Positions 33,458 through 43,519 of a stretch of DNA of 64,000 nucleotides are shown piece after piece (position 1 is the stretch's first letter; every line of letters begins with the position of its first letter). Source of the stretch: Emmonsiellopsis sp. PD_33 (taxonomy: Eukaryota > Ascomycota > Eurotiomycetes > Onygenales > Ajellomycetaceae); assembly GCA_032988165.1 (NCBI GenBank), contig JANTQF010000014.1:186001-250000 (forward strand), read 5' to 3'. Position numbers and translations under genes: made by a program. A model generated the notes under the pieces. The model saw only the letters and a list, made by a program, of their open reading frames with translations, made no database searches and had not been told where the DNA came from.

Positions 33458-34762
33458 AATGCCTGGAATCGACACGGGTCGGATCAGGATGACACCACAG
33501 GGCCAACGGATACTGAAAGTGATTCTGATACAGAAAAACGCTTCAGAAATACCATCAACGGATGCAAATCGACCACTCCAGCCGAATGTCCCAAGGGTAT
33601 GTGGAAATAATCGAACTCATGAAATGAATATATTACTAACAACATAGTAGAAGACGGCAGAAGGGTCAATATCCTCATGAAGAAAGATATCACGGAAGCT
33701 CTGGAAATATACAGTCAAAAAAAATTCCTCCGGTTTCTCGGATCTGATTCCATAAAGCGCGTTTGGAAAGAGCTATATGGAAATTATATTTACTCTTCCC
33801 AGCAGCAGGTAAAGGCCAAGGGCTAAATCAGGAAGAGAAGTCCTTCATAGAAGGACGTACAGATACAAATCTTGGAACATCCTAGACTTGATGCTGACAT
33901 TCTCGAGCATCCAAGTCCGGACTTTGAGCAATTCACGGCAACGGACCAGCTGGCCCGATTTAAGAAATGTTGGAGCGCCAGGACCAAAGAGGGAATCTTC
34001 CTCAATAAATCTGTGCCCGATTTTAAAATGGACATCATCCTCTGGTCTCTTTAGTCTTACCTTGCACATGAATATGCACCGGAAAACCGGTTCTATTCAC
34101 GATCCCCTATCTCCCCGCCTTTGACTCTAGATTCCTGGATCGAAGTCGCATTGCAACCCTCGTCCCAGTCTTTGCACCCAGCTACTGCGAACGACGATAT
34201 CATGACGACAAGGCTTTGGATACGGCAACAGCGTCAACGCAGGGTCGAAGAAATGTTGTCTTACGCTCCAACAAGGCAGCGTCCGGCGACATTAAGGAAG
34301 GTAACACCTTCTCCTCAGAAATTTCGTCAAGTCAGCCCTTTAAAAAGGAGCCTGATTCCAAGCAGCGACCGAGTTGCAGACTTAAGCCCATCGAAGCGTC
34401 AGAGGGAGACCTAGTTGAGTTTTGTCTTGTCAGTGATGGTGTGGCTCGCCCTCCTTCCGATGATGAATTCCGCACTTTGAAAGACTCGTTTCCCACCTCG
34501 AATAGCGTGTCTGTAACCCCTCCACTACTGATAGTTGAGTACCATACGCTTCCACCTAAGCCGTGGCCTCGGTCCATTGCTGGACTTCATCACTTCCGAA
34601 GAGAACTGTCTTGGGTTTGGCTTTGGGAGGCAAAGGGGTCGCAAAATGGCCCTTTCGCACTACGATGCTACTCGTCATGTTAATGACGAGATATTTACGG
34701 CTGCGATTGACTACTTCGAGAAACAGTTGGAGGTCTCCATCACTTCCCTCTCGCATATCTAG
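33458..34762 (+). pseudogene. Broken uncharacterised fungal gene
   Basis: Pieces of one coding sequence lie in different frames: about 33458-33600, an intron-like GTATGT...CATAG (about 33599-33648), 33650-33825, 33872-34054, 34121-34414, about 34400-34570 and 34575-34762. Examples are LFGSD-type words and FKKCWSARTKEGIFL. PPKPWPRSIAGL near 34560 resembles a conserved segment of a widespread unknown fungal family. Stops or shifts break it at least at about 33825, 34052, 34410 and 34570. No function can be given. It sits directly after the split kinase gene in the decayed block. Confidence 0.55.
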
Positions 34763-35466
34763 ATCGTCAGGCGGAGAAGCTACTTCTATCTAGATATTGT
34801 GAGTGAAGTTAGAGAGAATACGATTTTACCGGCTGCAAAAAAGCCGGGACCCTCAGAGTGCTGATCAGGCCTACGGTCCTGGTGACTGAGAGTAGGGCCA
34901 GTCCGAGAAGACCCAAGATCCGGAAAATTGGTTGGCCAAAATCCTGACACCAAAACAGCGAATAAAACTACAAGCACGTTGGAATCCAGCCTCAAGGACT
35001 CATACCGGATAAAACCATTCATCCTACGACTCGCTCGTGAATCGAAGGAGGTAGAGTGGGACTTTGGGTAGTACTCTAATAGGGACGGTGAAGAAATGAA
35101 TCAAGACGTTGCGATCAACGAGGACTATAAAGAAATGAACGATACCAATTGTTCATATTTCTGGTCTCCTTTTGATATTTATTGCACGCAGGAATTCTGT
35201 TTTCTCTTTGTGAACGTGCCGCATAGATAGCCTGACGAGAAAATAAAACCTCCATATGCCTAGAACCATCCAATCCCTCTTAAATTCAAGTTCCATCGAG
35301 TATTTGCAAAAGCAACCCAGTAATAGAAATGAAGTGGCCCGGAATATAGTTTATCCTTCCGCAGAGACCTTTGACCCCAGACAACCACCGCTTCTCCTTG
35401 ACCAGCCACTCTCCCCGCTGAGTAGCCTTGTTCACGGCTATTTCTGATGCGGCAGCACTTTACAAC
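34763..35466. other. Spacer before the APH-like gene
   Basis: About 700 bp. A short frame at 35256-35447 (beginning MPRTIQSLLNSSSIEYL) could be a 5' exon of the next gene joined by a short shift or intron, but no convincing splice pair was found. Confidence 0.35.
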
Positions 35467-36285
35467 ATGGACTGGCTTGTTTATTTTCTCCCCCAGCGAT
35501 GGTTGATCAGCCTTTGTGAGAGGGCAAAGAGGCAGAACGCGGTGGTTGGCGGCCTGAAGGAAGGGAATCTTGTCCTCCGAATTTCAGCAAACGTCGTCGT
35601 CAAACGCGGGCATGGCGTTACTCCTGGCGAGGCTGCGACGCAGAGGTACGCATACGAGCGTCTGGACCGTCATGTCGTTAGAGTCCCATATGTGTACCGC
35701 TATTTCCAAGACCACTCCGATCCCACATGGCCAATCGGCTACTTGTTCATGGAATATATCCCCGGACTGACCCTGGAAGAGCATGAGGTGGACATTGAAG
35801 ATATGTCTGAGCGCATTACAACCGCTGTCTTGGAACTATCCACTATCTCAGGTCCTAGTACTGATACTGTCCCCGGACCGATTGGGGGAGGGATGATTCA
35901 AGGGTACCTGTGGGGGGATAACGGCACGAGAGAGAACATCAGTTCTGTTGAGGATATGAACCGCTGGCTTAACAAGCGCCTAAAGCTTATCAACAAGACA
36001 ATAAACCTCCATCCATATCCCCTTGTGCTCTGCCACCTCGACCTCTGCCGCCGGAACATTAAGGTTACGGAAGATAACTCAATTTGTCTACTTGATTGGG
36101 GCCATGCAGGATTTTTCCCACGATTTTTTGAAACAGCGGCACTCTCATGCATCAATGATGATTGGAAGTATAGAAATTCCCTCTGCGGAGCACTCAAGAG
36201 GGCCAAAGAACTGACAGATGCGGAGCAAGAGTGTGTGGGCCTTCTTTTGAGAGCTCGGGCTGGTAGTTTGCGGTATATCTTGTAA
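35467..36285 (+). CDS. Aminoglycoside-phosphotransferase-like (APH) kinase
   Basis: 272 residues from the ATG at 35467. The APH fold is visible: a lysine strand NVVVKRGHG, YLFMEYIPGLTLEE as hinge, LVLCHLDLCRRNIKV as the catalytic HxDxxxxN loop (HLDLCRRN), and CLLDWGHAGFFPRFFE as the metal-binding DWG motif. Such genes are very numerous in filamentous fungi, and their substrates are mostly unknown. The open frame extends upstream through a TTG to 35428, and an N-terminal piece may be missing, so the gene could be slightly truncated. Its motifs are intact, unlike those of its neighbours. Confidence 0.78.
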   Translation: MDWLVYFLPQRWLISLCERAKRQNAVVGGLKEGNLVLRISANVVVKRGHGVTPGEAATQRYAYERLDRHVVRVPYVYRYFQDHSDPTWPIGYLFMEYIPGLTLEEHEVDIEDMSERITTAVLELSTISGPSTDTVPGPIGGGMIQGYLWGDNGTRENISSVEDMNRWLNKRLKLINKTINLHPYPLVLCHLDLCRRNIKVTEDNSICLLDWGHAGFFPRFFETAALSCINDDWKYRNSLCGALKRAKELTDAEQECVGLLLRARAGSLRYIL

Positions 36286-36572
36286 GTCTGAAGACAACCA
36301 GGAGAGTATCGAGTTATTTGTTAACAGTTACCTAGCGAGCCTCAACCGGGAACAGGTATGCCGGATGATCTCGATTCATTGGGTCCTTTGCCACCTCTCA
36401 AATCTCTAAAATGAGTGACCTAACTCTGAAGATATGAAATGGGGCTGGTCAAGACTCGGGCAATAATTTCTCTTCAATATGCCGTGGGCATGTGTACGCC
36501 GAAATTTTCACCGATTATGTGGCGAATAGATTTAAGGGAAAGCTTAACAAATGGACTCCGTGCGAATAATTC
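36286..36572. other. Convergent spacer
   Basis: 287 bp between convergent genes, with nothing recognised. Confidence 0.4.
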
Positions 36573-37128
36573 CTAAACAAATGTTCCAGGGACTATTGCC
36601 TCAAACTCCGGTTCCCTGTCTCGCGAGTAATTGTATTGCAACCCATTGCAAACTTGGACGGCGCTAACTGGATCAATATAACCTGCGGACTTCAGGTCTT
36701 CGATAACAGTCTTGCTGTTGGCAGCGTCAGTAAGTACGGGTGCTTATCTCATTCACGAAGACTTACACCCAGAATCGACAACCCACTCCGCTGGGTGCTA
36801 ATCTATACTTGTGCCGCCCCTTTTCATTGATAAGATGAATAACGTGCTGGACGGTGAAGCCTTGGACAGCAGGGAGGTCCATATCATGGAGGGAAGTCCT
36901 GGATGTATCATACAAGCATCGCTCTTGTGTATATGTCCCCATCGTATCGGTAGGCGCTGCTTTGGTCATATTCAGACGGACTGACATTTCGTCACCGGTA
37001 AGGAGGAAGATCGATGCATGGTTTCCACTGCGAGTGTCGGACTCGAAAAACTTGCCCAAGGTGTGTATCGTAACTCGGATACAGTTGACAGGGAGGGAAT
37101 AGTCGGCGGCGGTCAGCGCCGGACCCAT
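36573..37128 (-). CDS. Small DUF7770-like fungal protein
   Basis: 167 residues from exons 36767-37128 and 36573-36714 with a 52-nt intron whose CAACAG acceptor restores frame. The pattern HASIFLL...MSVRLNM, then VIHLINEKGRHKYRLAPSG, GCRFWV and a final VIEDLKSAGYID fits a small family of fungal unknowns that I associate with DUF7770. No enzyme motif, signal peptide or membrane span is seen. The reading frame is intact. Function unknown. Confidence 0.65.
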
Positions 37129-38393
37129 TATGGCTGACGCGCGAAATGTTTGGATAAATATGGCACTTTGACTTGACACTAGAGGCTTCGCCGTTGCACT
37201 GAACTGATTGAAAGCAAAGGAAGTGCAGTGCAAAATCATGGAAGAAGGATGCTCTGGAATTAAGTAACAAACCCCGCCTACTAGTGCTTGGACCTCCCTT
37301 CTCCTCACCCAAGCCACCAAGTGCAGGGGATGCTTGGGCCATCCCGTGAAAAGACCCTGGAGTACATTCAATCGATGCTGTGAGCTGGCTCTAGATTCAG
37401 TAACTAGGCTCGGGCTGGGTGCGTTGACTCGGTCCTATCCAGACTCGGTTGAATTCATATACCCATCTAACTATATCTTGGTTGTCAGGATTCTACATAA
37501 TGTCATTGGGATTGAAGTTGTCGTGAGATGGAGTGAACGTTGAGAGAGATCTTGATGGGTAAGTTAAGTTAATATATCGGGTAGTCAGTCACTTCCTCCT
37601 TCACCCATGGACATTCTCTCTTCCTCCTCCTCCTCCTCCTCCTCCTCCTCATCATCATCATCACTGCTTTGCCTGGCATTCCAACTGGCCTCGCTTTCCA
37701 CCAATATACCTCTTGAAGAAAGTATCTTCCTCCTCACCTTTGCGATGGACACCCCTCCCCTCATTACGCCTGATGCTTGAACAAATGGAGATTTCAGCTT
37801 TCCGGTGATTGTTCAACCGCCCAGATATTATTATTCGTCAGTTTCCCCAGGCAGACTGGCTCACGGAAGACGAAGCCGCTCAGGTCCTCTATTGCCAGGG
37901 TGGCACTGCTTAATAAAGAGAGTACCCCTTAAATAACAGTCAAACCGCCGCCCAGAGCTACGGAAACCTGGTGTTCATCATAACCCTTGATATGGGGATT
38001 GAAAGAAAGCATGCCATCGCAACGGTCGGTCATGTCATCGGTGACACTGGGTGCATACTTTCGATAACTAGCCACGGTAAGACTATGATACTAACGATAA
38101 TCAACCAGGTATGAATACATTGATGGAAGACCGCTATCTCGAATCCGCTGGTGGAAAGACAGACTTATTATTAATGAGATCTGTCTCCTTAATATCTCAG
38201 ATATTTATTGCATACTGGGTGATGTTAGTTGTCATGAGATTGTTGGCCCCCCAGTCCCTCCTACACTGCAACATCTCAGGAAAAACAACCTCATGAGAAA
38301 GACTACTCAGTCCGGCTAATACTTTGCTAGTGAAAAGGAAGAACCCCAGGGAGCCGCTTTTAAAAAAAAGTCCCCAATAACCTTGTTTGGGAT
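37129..38393. other. Accessory spacer with gene relics
   Basis: 1.27 kb without an intact gene. It includes a (TCC)n/(TCA)n microsatellite at 37619-37664. Short coding-like words such as VGHVIGDTGCILSITSHG around 38026-38080 may be older parts of the neighbouring protease-like gene. Confidence 0.4.
37619..37664 (+). repeat. (TCC)n then (TCA)n microsatellite
   Basis: About ten TCC triplets followed by about five TCA triplets. Confidence 0.9.
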
Positions 38394-38759
38394 TCATCAT
38401 CGTATGACGATATCCACCCGGGTGTTACGGTTAGCAACGGCGGAGATGACCAAAAGAACAAGCTTTTAACAACCTCTGGCATCCTCATGGAGGATTTGGA
38501 AGGAAATTGCTTCTTTACTGTTACAAGTCATAGCTTCCCACGCAATTGCCTTAGCGTATATCATCCAAACAAGAACGGCAAGGTTATCGGCTCGGTTGAT
38601 CACGAAACCAAGGACTCCGATATAGCCCTTGCCAAGTTAACGCCTGGCATGCAGTACAAGAATGAAACGTTTGCTGCCAACGGTGACGACGAGATAATCC
38701 ATCCTTTCAGAATTAGGGGCATCAGAGACGGAATGGACATCCATATTACACGTGCGTGA
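38394..38759 (+). pseudogene. Trypsin-like-protease-fold relic of an unknown fungal family
   Basis: One open segment of about 120 codons: YDDIHPGVTVSNGGD, TSGILMEDLEGNCFFTVTSH, then GSVDHETKDSDIALAKL. The GIL-ED-x-TV-SH and DIAL words resemble a group of fungal proteins with a degenerate chymotrypsin-like fold, where SH would carry the catalytic His and DIAL the Asp. No start codon region and no serine part are found, so it is read as a fragment. The family placement is tentative. Confidence 0.45.
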
Positions 38760-38949
38760 CGATGAACAAACCTTTTGGTGGTCAATCCAACATCAGATAT
38801 TCAATTTGCAAGGAAAGTACTACCCATCACCCATCATCTAAGTTGCCCTAATAGCCACCCCAGTGGAATGATGGTGAGTTAGTCACTTCCTCCTTTGACG
38901 TACTCCAATCCCCAGAAAATCCGAACTCTGGGATATTTCAATTTTACAG

Positions 38950-39318
38950 AGCCTCCCAGCTGACCCCATTCTGCCATGGGGTGTATACTGCATCGCAATG
39001 CAGAAGGATGGATGTAAGGCCAAATTATACATTGGATCTGCAACATCGAGGGGTACACCCACCTATCATGGTATGCACGTATGCTTCAAGCATTATGATG
39101 ATCAGGTGCTTTTGCCAACTTATATCAACAGTCCCTTGCATGATAGATACACCATAACCAATAAGGGGCTATTAGGCTGTGATGCCACCTGGGCAGCTGC
39201 AACCTATTTCCCGGCTGATGTTGTTCGTTCTCAAGGAAACATTTGCATACGCATTCTGGGCAATGCTGAATTGTTTCTTAACATGCACCTGCTGCTGCTG
39301 GCCAAAGAGATCAATTAA
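38950..39318 (+). pseudogene. GIY-YIG-like domain relic
   Basis: The open frame starts near 38950. WGVYCIAMQKDGCKAKLYIG shows paired GVY and YIG motifs of the GIY-YIG fold. It is followed by YHGMHVCFKHYDD and then TITNKGLL. This matches GIY-YIG-like domains in fungal hypothetical proteins. The expected Arg after YIGSAT is not clear, and no N-terminal part or continuation is present, so it is most likely a remnant. Confidence 0.5.
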
Positions 39319-39884
39319 TATTTCTACAAGTACCATTCTCCCTTGGCATACAATGGGGACTAGGGGATGGGGCATATAATTCTCTCCTCTCCCCTTGGTT
39401 TACAGAAATTGAGACGACGCTTGACTGTGATGCATATTTTTGTAACCCAACTTGGTGTCAGCTAGGGATTAACTTACTAATCTTCTTAGTGTCAATGCTA
39501 TTTGGTAAACAGTTGATTTTGTCATGTATTACATCCTTATGTAGTGAGCTGTATCTTATTTGGATGATACACCGTCATGTTGTCCGTTAAAATATCATCA
39601 TCCTTTACCTTCCTTACATACACCTTCGGAAAGTAACGAACATTACAGAGTAGGAGTAACTATCCCATGAAAAGACATTGATATTCATTACAACTCAGTC
39701 GTATCTGCTACTACTGACTAATTTCAATCTTCAATCATAATATTCAGGCATTAGCGCAGACACAGGCGCAGCTACTAACTAACTCGTACTCAATTTGGCT
39801 GCTGGGATAAATTCGGATAGCGTAGGGTAGGGTATACATGATAACAGGCCGAAATTCGTCACATTACTGCTCATCAGACGTAAA
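39319..39884. other. Intergenic, no gene seen
   Basis: 566 bp of AT-rich sequence. The right end is the aldA 3' UTR. This marks the right edge of the decayed region. Confidence 0.5.
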
Positions 39885-41598
39885 TTAGAAGAGGGCTCCG
39901 CCCAGACGGACGCGCACCGTCTTGATCTGGGTGTAGTTGTCGAGGGCGTATTCTAAAGAGTGTGAGTGAAGGAAACGTTTTAGAAAGACAAAAAGGGTGC
40001 CTACCTCCGAGCTCGCGGCCGAGACCGCTCTCCTTGAAGCCGCCAAACGGCGCCTGGTACGAGATCAGGTTGTAGCTGTTGACCCAAACGGTGCCGGCCT
40101 TGAGGGTGTTGGACACACGGATGGCAGTGTTGAGGTCGGTGGTGTGCACGGCGGCGGCGAGGCCTATTTATATGCTGTTAGCGGGAACTTCCTTTGCTGT
40201 ACGTGACGTGGTTAGAGTACTCACCGTATGAAGTGTTGTTGGCAATCTTGATGGCCTCCGCCTCGTCCTTGAACTTCTGGATGGAGCAGACGGGGCCGAA
40301 GATCTCCTCCTTGACGATCTTCATGTCGTCGGTCACGTTGCTGAAGATGGTGGGTTGGATGTAGTAGCCCTCGGTGCCGTGACGCTCGCCACCGACTTCG
40401 ACCGTGGCACCGGCGTCCTTACCCTCCTTGATGTAGCCCATGATGCGGTCGAACTGCAGCTGGGACACCTGGGGACCCTGGAAGGTGTCGGGCTGGAAGG
40501 GGTCGCCGACCTTGTTGGCGGAGGCGCGGGCCTTGAAGGCGGCCAGGAATTTGTCATACACGCCCTCCTGGACGAGGATGCGGCTGCCGGCGCAGCAGCA
40601 CTGGCCGTGGTTGAAGTAGATGCCAAAGTTGACCCACGAGATGGCGTTTTCAATGTCAGCGTCGTTGAAGACGATGTTGGGGCTCTTTCCGCCCAGCTCA
40701 AGCGTGACCTTCTTCAGGTTGCTCTTGGCAGCGGCCTGGAGGATCTGGCGGCCGACAAGGGTGGAACCAGTGAAGGCGACCTTGTCGATGTCCATGTGGG
40801 AGGAGATGGCGGCACCGGCAATGCGACCGAAGCCGGAGATGATGTTGATGACACCGGGGGGGAAGCCGGCCTCGACGATGAGCTTGCCGGCATAGAGGGC
40901 GGAGAGAGGGGTTTGCTCAGCAGTCTTGAGGACGACGGTGTTACCGGTGGCGACAGCAGGGCCGATCTTCCAGGCCCACATGAGCAGGGGGAAGTTCCAG
41001 GGGATGATCTGGCCGCAGACACCGACGGGCTCGTGGCGGGTGTAGGTGAAGGTCTCAGCGTCGGTATCGATGGCTGGTTAGGGGTTAGGGGTTATTAGTG
41101 ATATATAGTATATAATTACGCAGGGGAAACACACTCTTTCCCTGGATCTTGTCAGCCCAGCCGCCGTAGTAGCGCAGACAGCCGGCAGCGTTGCCGACGT
41201 CAACCTTGGCCATGGAAACGGCCTTGCCGTTGTCGAGGGCCTCGATGGCGGCGAGGGTGTCAATGTCACGCTCCATCAGGTCGGCCAGCTTGGTGAGCAT
41301 GCGGCCGCGGTTGGAGGGGGGGACGACCTTCCAGGGGCCCTCGAAGGCGGCGCGGGCCGCAGCAACGGCGACGTCGACATCTTTCTCGGAAGCTTCCTGG
41401 ACGGCAGCGATGGGTTTTTCGTTGTGGGGATTGATGGTCTCGAAGGACTTGCCATCGATGGACTTGACGAACTCGTTGTTGATGAAGCTGGGTAGGCATT
41501 AGTATATGTCGAGGTTACAGGGGAGGGGGTAGTGCTTACAGGCCGAGGGGCTGCTCGTAGGTGAGGGAGGGGGTGACGATCTGCTGGGAGAGAGCCAT
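39885..41598 (-). CDS. aldA: Aldehyde dehydrogenase, AldA type
   Basis: NAD-dependent aldehyde dehydrogenase, in Aspergillus the enzyme of acetaldehyde oxidation in ethanol use. Exons 41540-41598, 41135-41487, 40225-41073, 40005-40163 and 39885-39952 sum to 1488 nt, 495 residues, the usual family length. Motifs include IIPWNFPLLMWAWK (NAD-binding and Asn), FTGSTLVGRQI, LELGGKSPNIVF (catalytic Glu) and FNHGQCCCAGSRI (catalytic Cys). KEEIFGPV and NSYNLISYQAPFGGFKESG are also present. Introns are 52-61 nt; the second has three CTAAC copies before its acceptor. Codon use is strongly biased (many GCC, GTC and AAG), suggesting high expression. It is divergent from the PNPOx-like gene. Confidence 0.92.
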
Positions 41599-42382
41599 GG
41601 TGTATATGTAATCAGGGGCAATTAGGGGCAGTTAAGGGGTAGTCGGGGTAGTTGAGTGTAATTGAGAGTCAGTAGTGAGAAGAGAAGAGGTGAGGTTGAG
41701 ATAGAAGAGACAGAAGAGAGAAACCAGAGGAGAAGGCAGGATGAAGAGAAAAGAAGGCAGCAGAAGGACAGAGTGGGGTAGTACCAGAAAGTACCTCTGT
41801 CCCGCCGGAATTTGGGTGGCGGACAAGTACACTCAGGTACCCGCCCACAGCCAGCTTGTGCTACCCCTCTGGCTGCCGAGAGCTGCCGCTGTTTGCCGAC
41901 ATGCGGGGAAGAAGCAGGATTTGGATATGGAACAGGGTTATAATAGTTAGGGAAACACGGGAACGGAATGGGATTAACTGCGGGAATGCTGCTGGTTGGC
42001 TGGCTATTGGGGCTGGCGGTGTTTTGGCCCTGGGCCTCTCGGGTTAATGTGGCCGAGATAGATATCAAGAGGATGAGTATTATTTCTTTTTCTTTCTGGC
42101 TAACCCGTGCCCTAACTGGCTAGAGTCGAATAATGGTTAGAATTAATTGTAGCTGGTTAACAAATAGTTTTAGTAACTGGATAACTATGCTGCTAGCCCT
42201 AACCGTGCCCTAATCAATTCCTAATCAGTCTATCCAGCCCTAATTACTTTTCTCTATCTTGACTCATCTTCTTCGTATATACAGAGTACTTCTCTCTCTT
42301 TTTTCGTTCTTGAGCGTTGTAACTAACTCAGCTGTAGTTAATCCTCCCGTCTCTACATACCTACATAGATAACTATATCAAT
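41599..42382. promoter_or_regulatory. Divergent promoter, aldA and PNPOx-like gene
   Basis: 784 bp. It holds purine-rich GGGGCA/GGGGTA direct words just upstream of aldA (41620-41660), which include matches to the CreA-type SYGGRG consensus. A GCCGGAATTTGGGTGGCGG stretch lies near 41805. Two copies of a CCTAACC-GTGCCCTAA motif lie at 42100-42117 and 42199-42215. Factor binding is an inference. Confidence 0.5.
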
Positions 42383-43183
42383 ATGAAAATCTTCCCAGCC
42401 CTCTCCCCCGATCTCTCCGCCTGGCTGCTCAACCAGCCCGTCTTCTTCGTCGCCTCCGCCCCCCTCTCCGCCAAACACATCAACATCTCCCCCAAGGGGC
42501 TGCCCTCTGCCTCCTTCGCTGTGCTCTCGCCCAATGCCGCCGCCTATGTAGACGCCACCGGCTCCGGCAACGAGACCATCTCCCACCTGCGCGAGAATGG
42601 CCGTATCACCGTCATGTTCTGTTCCTTTGATGCATCCCCGCGCATCCTCCGTCTGTTCTGCACCGGCACTGTCATCGAATGGAACGAGCCGGTCTTTCAC
42701 CCCTTGCTCTCGCGCATGGGATTGGAGGGCAAGCATCTTGAGAGCGCCAGGGCTATCATCTCCCTAGATATCTTCAAAGTGGTCCTCCCTCCCCCATTTC
42801 TAGAACACCCCTAAACAATACCAATACAGGTCCAAACATCCTGCGGCTACGGCGTCCCCCGTCTCGCCCTCACCACCGACCCATCCACCCACCAACCACG
42901 GCCCTATCTGCAAGACCGCGAGACCCTGGGCCACTGGGCCTCGCAGAAGATCGCCAGCAACAAACTACACGAATACCAGCACGAGGTGAACTACGACTCG
43001 CTCGACGGCCTGCCGGGCTTGCGCGCGGCCATGCGTGCGAGGGCGGGCAGGCTGGGGCAGCCCTGGGTTGACGCCAGGATCTGGGCGTGTCGCCATCGCA
43101 GGGGGTTGGAGTTGGTGCTCGCGATGTTGGTGTCGGCGGTGCTGACAGTGGTGGTGATGAGGGCTGAGATCCTGGATATCTGA
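42383..43183 (+). CDS. PNPOx-like FMN-binding split-barrel protein
   Basis: 249 residues from exons 42383-42778 and 42830-43183. The split beta-barrel of the pyridoxamine-phosphate-oxidase-like family shows as FFVASAPLSAKHINISPKG, FAVLSPNAAAYVDATGSGNET and ENGRITVMFCSFD, then RLFCTGTVIEW and, at the splice, IFKVQTSCGYGVP. These proteins bind FMN or a related flavin, and their substrates are mostly unknown. The last 20 or so residues before a short tail form a hydrophobic segment (LVLAMLVSAVLTVVV), which suggests tail anchoring in a membrane. The frame is intact. Confidence 0.88.
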
Positions 43184-43519
43184 ATTAGTACTTACCTTAA
43201 CTATACTTTTCATGCCCATTTCCATGACGCCTGGATAATTGTGTATTTGGTATGTGATTTGAAAGAAATTCCAATATGCTCGGCTATATCGACGGCTATC
43301 AACCCCGCAACCACCACTTTGCCGAAGAATCGAAGACTCCAACAACATTCGCAGTTGACGATGAGACCAGCAGTCTGCTGCCGAGGCCCGATCCATGCTA
43401 GATCAATCTACTATCCAGCTATCATATCCATACCCATATACATATACATATAGCCATGTCCAGGTCTCAGCCCCTGAACTATCCTCACACACCCCCGTCC
43501 ATACATATTCATAGATATA
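43184..43519. other. Intergenic, co-directional genes
   Basis: 336 bp. A run of ATACATATACATATA words near 43430-43450. No gene seen. Confidence 0.5.

Noticed and set aside
40355..41098. A 247-codon open frame on the plus strand
   Set aside because: Antisense of highly codon-biased aldA; composition is an artefact of GCC/GTC-rich codons.
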